Part shown: one piece after another, positions 58,901-64,000 of the stretch | How positions within the stretch are numbered: the stretch's first letter is position 1 | Layout: every line of letters begins with the position of its first letter | DNA from: Vanessa cardui | Lineage: Eukaryota; Arthropoda; Insecta; Lepidoptera; Nymphalidae | Length of the DNA stretch: 64,000 nt | Direction: 5' to 3' | NCBI RefSeq assembly: GCF_905220365.1 | Contig: NC_061126.1 | Coordinates: forward strand, 10,044,001 to 10,108,000 | The notes under the pieces: model-generated | The model's database searches: none | The model's input: the letters and a program-made list of their open reading frames with translations, nothing else | Told to the model about the DNA's origin: nothing | Translations under genes and position numbers: made by a program

Positions 58901-61419
58901 GCATTCCACGTATACCTAACTAAATACATGAAACATCTGTAACAAGACGACATTCAAATATTTGCGTATTCAAGTTCACTTCAACACCAGACCCCACACC
59001 GTAAAACCGCAGGCGGATTCCAATCATTCATGAACATTTCACATCTCTTACGGCAACCGTTGATCCATTTTTTCCGCATCCCCTATCTCGAAAGGTGGAC
59101 ACGAAGTTGATGATAAAATACAATGCAGCAGCAAACGAAACCGATGTCGCGAGAAGACCACACGATAAGCCTTGTATCTGATATGTATGAAAATTAGCGG
59201 TTATATAAAATAGCAGAATTATAGCATGTTATATTATGACAGTGAGTATATGTGGCATGAAGTATAGTGCAGTGATTAGAATTGAAGAGTTTTGATACTT
59301 TATGATTGTATACGTGTTATAATTTTTTTTATTGTATTATAATTATTCAATTTATAAACATTATTGGAGTAGATAGAAATGAGTGAAGACCCACATGATA
59401 ACTGATATAAAAAAACGACAACAACAATATTACCAACATAAGTTTACAACTATTTATCTAATACACTAAACATCACCTAAACTATTACCGACGTATTGTA
59501 ATAAAATGTTGATCATGCTCATTGTTACGTTGGAGTTAAATAGTTAATACAAGATAATAATAATAATATGGTATCGGTCGTAGTCGAGTTACGACGTCCA
59601 AAAATCCATCAGCCATCTTTGTATGAGATGACACTTCGTCACAGTTGCATTATTTATTGGGGAGGGAGATTCTCTAGGAGACGGAAAAGCGCAAGACCAA
59701 TGGTTTAACGTGCTCTCCGAAGTAATACGAGAGTGGTCCACTACCAACCTAATTCTACTACTGAGAATTTATTGATTATCCTTTCTTGTCAAACCAACGA
59801 GGTGGTTCAAGCAACATAACTCAGAGCATGATCGATATCTTATAAAACAGTCATGCTATTAAAAAAACCCACATGATAATAAGCGATGATTCGAACTTTG
59901 GCCCAAAAGAAACTACGTTAATCAACTCAGAGAGCACTTAGAACCCATTTATAATTAACGTTAGTTTTATTAGGATGAAAAAAATAAAACAGAAGCTAGT
60001 CGAGTAAATTAAAAACTATTAGATAATAACTAAAAGGCCAATTAAAACTACATTTGTATTTATTAAGTATGAAATAAACAAGGACTAGTAAAAGAAGAAG
60101 TAGACAGTAGACCAGTAATCCATGGTGCTTTGGTACTTGTGAAGGTCGACGACCCGGGAGTTCGATACGCGATTACTTTTTTTTTATTTTCGAACACCGA
60201 TACAATATGCTGCTCTTGGAATTAGATCAAACGGCTAGAAGTAAATACTTCTTACAATCTCTATGGTGCCTGTAATTACACTGGCTAGCTCTCCTTTCAA
60301 ACCTTAATGCAATACTACAAAGTATTGATACTCGGAATGGTACCCAGCCAGGCAGGTCTGTACAAATCTCTTTCGTTGCTTTCATATGCTCTTTGTTAAG
60401 AATATTGTGTTTTGATTATAAATAATCGATCTCCCGGGCCGAGCACACCGATATATGGCTCACAGCGACAGTGGAGCCGTTCTTGCCGACGCCACCGGCC
60501 GCGATGGCGGCGGCGAGCGAGGCCAGCGTGAGCGCTACGCCCGCCACCGCGACCACGCCCAACGAGTACCGCACCTCCAACGTGCCCTAGAGCCAGCCAC
60601 TGATGTTTTTAACACTTTAACTTTTTTTTTTAAATTATTAATCGAAGACAAGTGCAACTACTACGACGAATACCAATGGATAACATTTAAAGCATATCCA
60701 TTTATAATCTTTAAAAATTCAATAATCGTGAAATGTGGCACAAGATATTCTGTAATCACAAGTTCGAACAAAAAGAGATTTTACTTTCTGTTATTATAGA
60801 ATACGTCAAATTAAGCTGTACTTATTATATGTAGAAGCTTCTAATAGTATAGTAGAACTTACTCAGAAGTATGTTATTTTTATAATATACAGTGCATGCA
60901 CCGACTCCATGATAATCATACGCTTAGAATAATTGTTACTTGAGTTAAAATATTTTTGAAGGCGTTTAAATATAATAAGAGAGCGTTTATTAGACATTTG
61001 CAATATTCAAATGTAGTATGTTGTATATTTAATGTTACGTAGTTATCATTCATTTATTTTGAAATAGCATTATTCAACGTCATGTGGGTGTTTTTAAAAG
61101 AAATCAGAAACGAGTTTGTATGTGTATAACAATTATTTTCATATGAACACTGTAAAATGAATTCGCATCAATTAACTATAGGTATATTGTCTTCTGTTTG
61201 TATTTCAATTGCATTTTGAGTTTAATGAGTACATATAAAAATCAAATTAGATTACATTACCTTAGTGGCCCAGGCGTCGGGACCCAGTACCGCGGATACA
61301 AGATGTATTCCGATGATGGCGTACTGCGCTTCCGTGACGTCAATACGTCCCATTTTAAGGGTACCCGTTACATACGCCTGCCAGTGAGCGCAATAGAACA
61401 AAGTCATTGCACAGAAACA
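55738..61419 (-). CDS. CEPT1: Choline/ethanolamine phosphotransferase, CEPT1/CHPT1 type (3' part, multi-exon)
   Basis: The enzyme family transfers phosphocholine or phosphoethanolamine from its CDP form to diacylglycerol, in ER or Golgi membranes (Kennedy pathway). Seven exons are readable on the minus strand: 61261-61419, then one of 60464-60586, 59052-59177 or 57518-57649, then 56910-57068, 56305-56430 and 55738-55923. All borders are GT/AG and phase 0. The joined protein shows family landmarks in order: FYCAHWQAYVTGTL, IDVTEAQ, GP..W, GKNGSTVAGTSILSP, NHPALYIL, VTNRLVVAHMTKSEM, LNQYFNN and EYYVLW. It ends with a short charged tail before a TAG stop. The catalytic CDP-alcohol phosphotransferase motif and the N-terminus lie upstream, past the window edge. 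It resembles CEPT1/CHPT1 more than the EPT1/SELENOI branch. Family assignment is firm; choline versus ethanolamine preference cannot be told from this part. Confidence 0.93.
56305..56430 (-). CDS. CEPT1: CEPT1-like constitutive exon (VAHMTKSEM)
   Basis: This 126-nt phase-0 exon has acceptor caacag and donor gtaagt. It encodes VAHMTKSEMEYYDWSLLGPA, then MLFLNQYFNNAIPEYYVLWL and CT. VAHMTKSEM, LNQYFN and EYYVLW are strongly conserved landmarks of CEPT1/CHPT1 enzymes, and this exon alone would identify the gene. Confidence 0.95.
56910..57068 (-). CDS. CEPT1: CEPT1-like constitutive exon (GTSILSP)
   Basis: This 159-nt phase-0 exon has acceptor ttcttag and donor gtaagt. It encodes GTSILSPVIPFSLVVVPAFI, then QKSESHVYENHPALYILAFG and VAAKVTNRLV. 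The segment completes the family signature GKNGST-x-x-GTS-x-LSP from whichever alternative exon precedes it, and adds one or two membrane helices. Confidence 0.93.
57518..57649 (-). CDS. CEPT1: Alternative exon 3 of 3 (CEPT1-like)
   Basis: This 132-nt, 44-codon, phase-0 exon has acceptor ttaacag and donor gtaaga. It encodes FPPFNISLNLMSNYAVVLMT, a membrane helix, and KGGVGKNGSTVA. It lies closest to the next constitutive exon, 449 nt away. Using it together with another alternative would keep the frame but would duplicate a helix and the GKNGSTVA loop, so exclusive use is the likely mode. Confidence 0.88.
58255..58365 (-). repeat. Decayed LINE 3'-end copy
   Basis: ACTACCACCGATTCGAAATA on plus marks an old copy within a CEPT1-like intron. 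Confidence 0.5.
59052..59177 (-). CDS. CEPT1: Alternative exon 2 of 3 (CEPT1-like)
   Basis: This 126-nt, 42-codon, phase-0 exon has acceptor atatcag and donor gtaaga. It encodes IQGLSCGLLATSVSFAAALY, a hydrophobic run, and FRDRGCGKNGSTVA. It shares only the last eight residues, GKNGSTVA, with the other two alternatives, and has DRGC where they have GGV. It is too short and unconventional to be found by open-frame length alone; the splice borders and the shared motif reveal it. Confidence 0.85.
59560..59860. repeat. Unclassified repeat in a CEPT1-like intron
   Basis: TAGGAGACGGAAAAGCGCAA, CCAATGGTTTAACGTGCTCT and TCTACTACTGAGAATTTATT look like a common lepidopteran repeat with no open frame here. 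Confidence 0.45.
60240..60375 (+). repeat. Decayed copy of the CATATGCTCGTCCG family
   Basis: TGGTGCCTGTAATTACACTG and GGTACCCAGCCAGGCAGG, inside an intron of the CEPT1-like gene. Confidence 0.55.
60464..60586 (-). CDS. CEPT1: Alternative exon 1 of 3 (CEPT1-like)
   Basis: This 123-nt, 41-codon, phase-0 exon has acceptor ctctag and donor gtgagc. It encodes GTLEVRYSLG, then an alanine-rich membrane helix, and ends GGVGKNGSTVA. It is much more GC-rich than its two alternatives, with many GCC/GCG alanine codons. It joins in frame to the exon before (…WATK) and to the exon after (GTSILSP). A plus-strand reading frame across it is only its antisense shadow. Confidence 0.88.
61261..61419 (-). CDS. 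CEPT1: CEPT1-like exon upstream of the alternative set
   Basis: This 159-nt phase-0 exon (53 codons) has acceptor tttcag at 61420 and donor gtaatg at 61260. It encodes a membrane segment with YCAHWQAYVTGTL, then MGRIDVTEAQ and a second hydrophobic stretch ending GPDAWATK. These match the central region of CEPT1/CHPT1 proteins just after the catalytic domain. It contains one TGACGTCA at 61335-61342. No preceding exon is visible up to 64000. Confidence 0.92.
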
Positions 61420-61544
61420 CTGAAAGAAGAAATATATTATACATATTATTTTTTTTAATATAAAATTCTATGTCATAATCATGAACTTGGCCGGTGCACT
61501 CCCGTGCACTTTGTCATCCGATACAAATAATCCATACTAAAATT

Positions 61545-62060
61545 ATAAATTTGAAAGTAACTCTGTCTGTCTGAATGTATTTCACGAGCAAACCAATGAA
61601 CCTTCATGAAATTTGATGTGAAGCAAACTTGAACTCAAAGAAAGTATAGTACGACACAACTTAGAAGTCGCATCGGCCAAATTCGTAAAACCGATCACAT
61701 CCGAATTGAGTACGCTATCCCAAATTATCAATATTTATTTCTCACGCGAATGATCTTTACACAAACGTAATAACTTGTAATATCATACGACCTATTTATG
61801 CGTCAATTTGACGCTTCGATTTACATGCACTTGCTTTCTTTGACGCGTGAATCTATAGCGACGAATAGCGTCGAATGGCGCGATAGGGAGCTATTTCTAT
61901 TGGTTGTGTAAATCGGCAGTAATCGGTTTTATTTTCTTTCCATTGCATTTTCCGATGCTACATCTAATTTGTGTTGTACTATACATAGCCTACTTTTTTG
62001 TCTAACAGATGATAACCAACTCCTAAAAAGCGAGCGACTCTGCGGGCGACAATTAGTAGC
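61545..62060 (+). repeat. RTE-type repeat end interrupted by a MITE
   Basis: It reads GAAAGTAACTCTGTCTGTC at the left and CATAGCCTACTTTTTTGTC … GCGGGCGAC at the right, continuous with the arrangement at 18650, with the element 61645-61983 lying between. Confidence 0.8.
61645..61983. mobile_element. MITE, copy B
   Basis: Imperfect terminal inverted repeats of about 45 bp (TATAGTACGACACAACTTAG at the left and the reverse of CATCTAATTTGTGTTGTACT at the right, each followed inward by an AAAACCGAT block). The interior TAGCGACGAATAGCGTCGAA and GATAGGGAGCTATTTC is the reverse complement of copy A at 53084. It has no coding capacity. It sits inside an RTE-type repeat, 226 bp upstream of the first visible CEPT1-like exon. 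Confidence 0.85.
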
Positions 62061-62384
62061 TAATAAATTAAACGAAGGTCTCTATCTCGAAAGCATTCAA
62101 CGAGCGCGGAAATGTTGATTATTTTGCAAGAAGTTTATAAACAGTTCGACGACCGGTGAGTATTCTGTCGTGGCGTAATATCTTGTCCTGTATTTAATAA
62201 GTAGACGCCGGTTTTCACAAAACGTTATACGCTAATTGCTGTATTGCGCAGCTTTAGAAAACGTTACACGCGATACCAGACGAAATAACGGACTGAATAT
62301 TCGTCAACTGAAACTTTTATAAAAAAGTGCACTTACTAAATCTTTCCCAAAAACTATCTGTTATTACATACAAGTTATTCCACA

Positions 62385-62530
62385 CAAAACTTTGTCCTGG
62401 AGGTGGGAGATGGTTTGTTTGTACTCTTTGTACTTTTATGGGCACCTGATAACATGTATGTAAATTTCATGATGATCGGTTGAGTTTTTAAGATGTGAAA
62501 GCGTAACAAATAAACTTACTTTATGGTATG
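62385..62530. repeat. Repeat 3'-end fragment
   Basis: CATGATGATCGGTTGAGTTT and AAAGCGTAACAAATAAACTT; same class as 41845. Confidence 0.5.
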
Positions 62531-62534
62531 CTAT

Positions 62535-64000
62535 GGTTCTGTGATAAAATGATTTAAAATCTCCACATAGTATAAAACAAAGTCGCTTACCGCTGTGTCC
62601 CTATGTATGCTTAGATTTTTTTAAATAGTAGGTTTTTCATGCAGTTTATTTTAATAGACAGAGTCATTCGAGAGGAATCTTCTCGAATCTCTACAATATA
62701 GTAAAAAACGCTGACAATTTTAGGTTTCTAAGGTTATGTCGTAAATAGACAAATTCTGTATTATATTTATGGCTGAAGCTGATATCTTTATTATCGATTC
62801 ATTATTCCCCCAGTCTTTTAGTCCAAGAGTGCTGGTGGAGTAGAAAAGGTTTTAATTTCTGAGTAACGGTTTGAAAGTTGACAGTATGAATAAATGTTAC
62901 TGAGAACTTCTTGGTAAATAATCGGATAAGTTGTTATTGGTCTGCTGTGATGTATTGTATCTAGGACCTCTAACTATTTAAGTCGTGACTGAATTATAAA
63001 AATATCTTTGATTGGACATTTTTATCGAATACCATTTTGCGTATCTTTAATATTTAAACTTGGTATATGATTAAAGCACTTTATAATAAATCTATAATAT
63101 AAAAGTATACTAGCGACCCATAATGTCCGTATATTATATACAAAAACCTTCATCTCGAAACACTTTCTGTTCAAAAAAAAAGGCATAAAAATTCGTTGCG
63201 TAATTTGAAAGATCTAAGCATACATAGGGGCAAACAGCGGTAAGCCACTTTGTTTTATACTATGTAATAATGATAATGATAACTCCTTTTATGATTTTAA
63301 ACTGTGATACTGAAGATTATAATTTTGCTTCAATGTTATCGTAACAAAAAAGATTACAATTTTCGTAGTTAAATTGATACTATAAAAATTTGCACTGTCC
63401 AATCAGAGAGAAAACTCTAACGTAAATCGACGTCATCATCACATTATGCACTACGTCCTGCCACCCCTGAATTTCCACAACCGGTTTTGGGTGAAATACA
63501 ATGTTTCGCTAAACTTGGCGAATTGCCAATTTCTAAATGACATCTGTCGTGATATCATGCCAAGTTTCCCGGGCGAGAATTCCCTAGGCAACTAACAGTT
63601 CATTTCGACCTTGTTCACTACTCAATGGAGCGGTTTCAAGGTCAACCATCCGTAAATCGATATAAACGTATAAATTGCACTATATGTGTATTCCATACTA
63701 TATTGAACGATATACTCAAGGGGAGAACTGTATATCAAATGACGTAATTACGCTTGACGAGACTTATACGTAGTAATAATCTCCACTGATTTCGATTATA
63801 TTATGACTATAAAATATGATAGAAACGGAAGCATTTAGTATCTGTTAGGAGCGTTTTATCGGTAATTAATCGGAGGTCGCTTTTGCCATATTAATAGACG
63901 ATGCGAAAACGAAGGTGAAACAAATTTGTCTACACACCTTATGTATATAAATTAGTATATGTTTTTGCCGAATTTTATACGTCCACGCATCGTATATCAC
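62535..64000. other. Upstream intron or flank of the CEPT1-like gene
   Basis: The frame of the first visible exon needs upstream exons, so this stretch should be intronic. Searching it for the conserved catalytic motif or other exon candidates found none; only the repeat at 63105 is recognised. Confidence 0.5.
63105..63275. repeat. Unclassified repeat fragment
   Basis: TATTATATACAAAAACCTTC, ATTTGAAAGATCTAAGC and TTTTATACTATGTAAT match the central part of the repeat at 49605. Confidence 0.65.

Larger units (their letters stand above)
55924..61260 (-). other. Introns of the CEPT1-like gene
   Basis: Introns are 55924-56304, 56431-56909, 57069-57517, 57650-59051, 59178-60463 and 60587-61260. 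They are AT-rich. The intron at 57650-59051 holds a decayed LINE tail near 58255-58345. The intron at 59178-60463 holds a repeat at about 59560-59860 and an old repeat fragment at 60240-60375. No further copy of a GKNGST-coding exon was found in them. Confidence 0.7.

Noticed and set aside
60455..60799. 114-codon plus-strand frame
   Set aside because: It is antisense to alternative exon 1 of the CEPT1-like gene, whose splice sites and conserved motif are convincing on the other strand.
61198..61458. 86-codon plus-strand frame
   Set aside because: Antisense to the CEPT1-like exon at 61261-61419.
1..64000. CRISPR arrays, prokaryotic operons, ribosome-binding sites
   Set aside because: None seen. 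The gene structure is eukaryotic, with introns and poly(A) signals.

Overview
The window looks like nuclear DNA from a butterfly or moth. It is AT-rich and gene-poor, with compact exons separated by long introns. It carries a tRNA-headed SINE with (TTG)n or (TTTAC)n tails, many 5'-truncated non-LTR retrotransposon ends, and several terminal-inverted-repeat elements. No bacterial gene organisation, CRISPR array, rRNA or intact tRNA gene was seen. The species cannot be named from the sequence alone.

Host genes. The clearest gene is on the minus strand at 55738-61419: the C-terminal part of a CEPT1/CHPT1-type choline/ethanolamine phosphotransferase. Its last exons have clean GT/AG borders. Its striking feature is a set of three alternative phase-0 exons (60464-60586, 59052-59177, 57518-57649). 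Each encodes a different membrane helix, but all three end in the same GKNGSTVA motif. The upstream exons, including the catalytic CDP-alcohol phosphotransferase motif, lie beyond 64000. A second minus-strand gene of unknown identity starts near 47738. It has an initiator-like TCAGTCG, an ATG at 47645 and a donor at 47588, and it splices in phase to a second exon at 43222-43335. A matching initiator plus donor at 20929-21026 (minus) looks like a non-coding first exon of another gene. Weaker exon-like islands lie at 34394, 37060 and 41200.

Mobile DNA. At 7855-11345 there is a three-level nest. A SINE is split by a Ty3/gypsy-like LTR element (192-bp LTRs, tRNA-Pro-type primer site, 4-bp target duplication), and that element is itself interrupted by a 5'-truncated LINE. 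The LTR element is an internally deleted derivative: gag and protease are joined to the tail of RNase H and to pieces of integrase, with no reverse transcriptase. A separate, nearly complete CR1/Jockey-like LINE occupies about 29290-33893. Its ORF1 has a PHD-like finger and is broken by one missing base; its 944-codon ORF2 is open. A truncated LINE of another family lies at 27451-28616, next to a 21-bp minisatellite. TIR elements lie at 21397-21944, 45170-46084, 53084-53339, 55157-55617 and 61645-61983. A retroposon with a 16-bp target duplication lies at 42737-42957, and a recent 214-bp tandem duplication at 35684-36118.

Most of the remaining sequence is AT-rich intron or intergenic DNA carrying old repeat fragments, and no gene could be supported there. 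All calls come from reading the sequence; no database search was possible.
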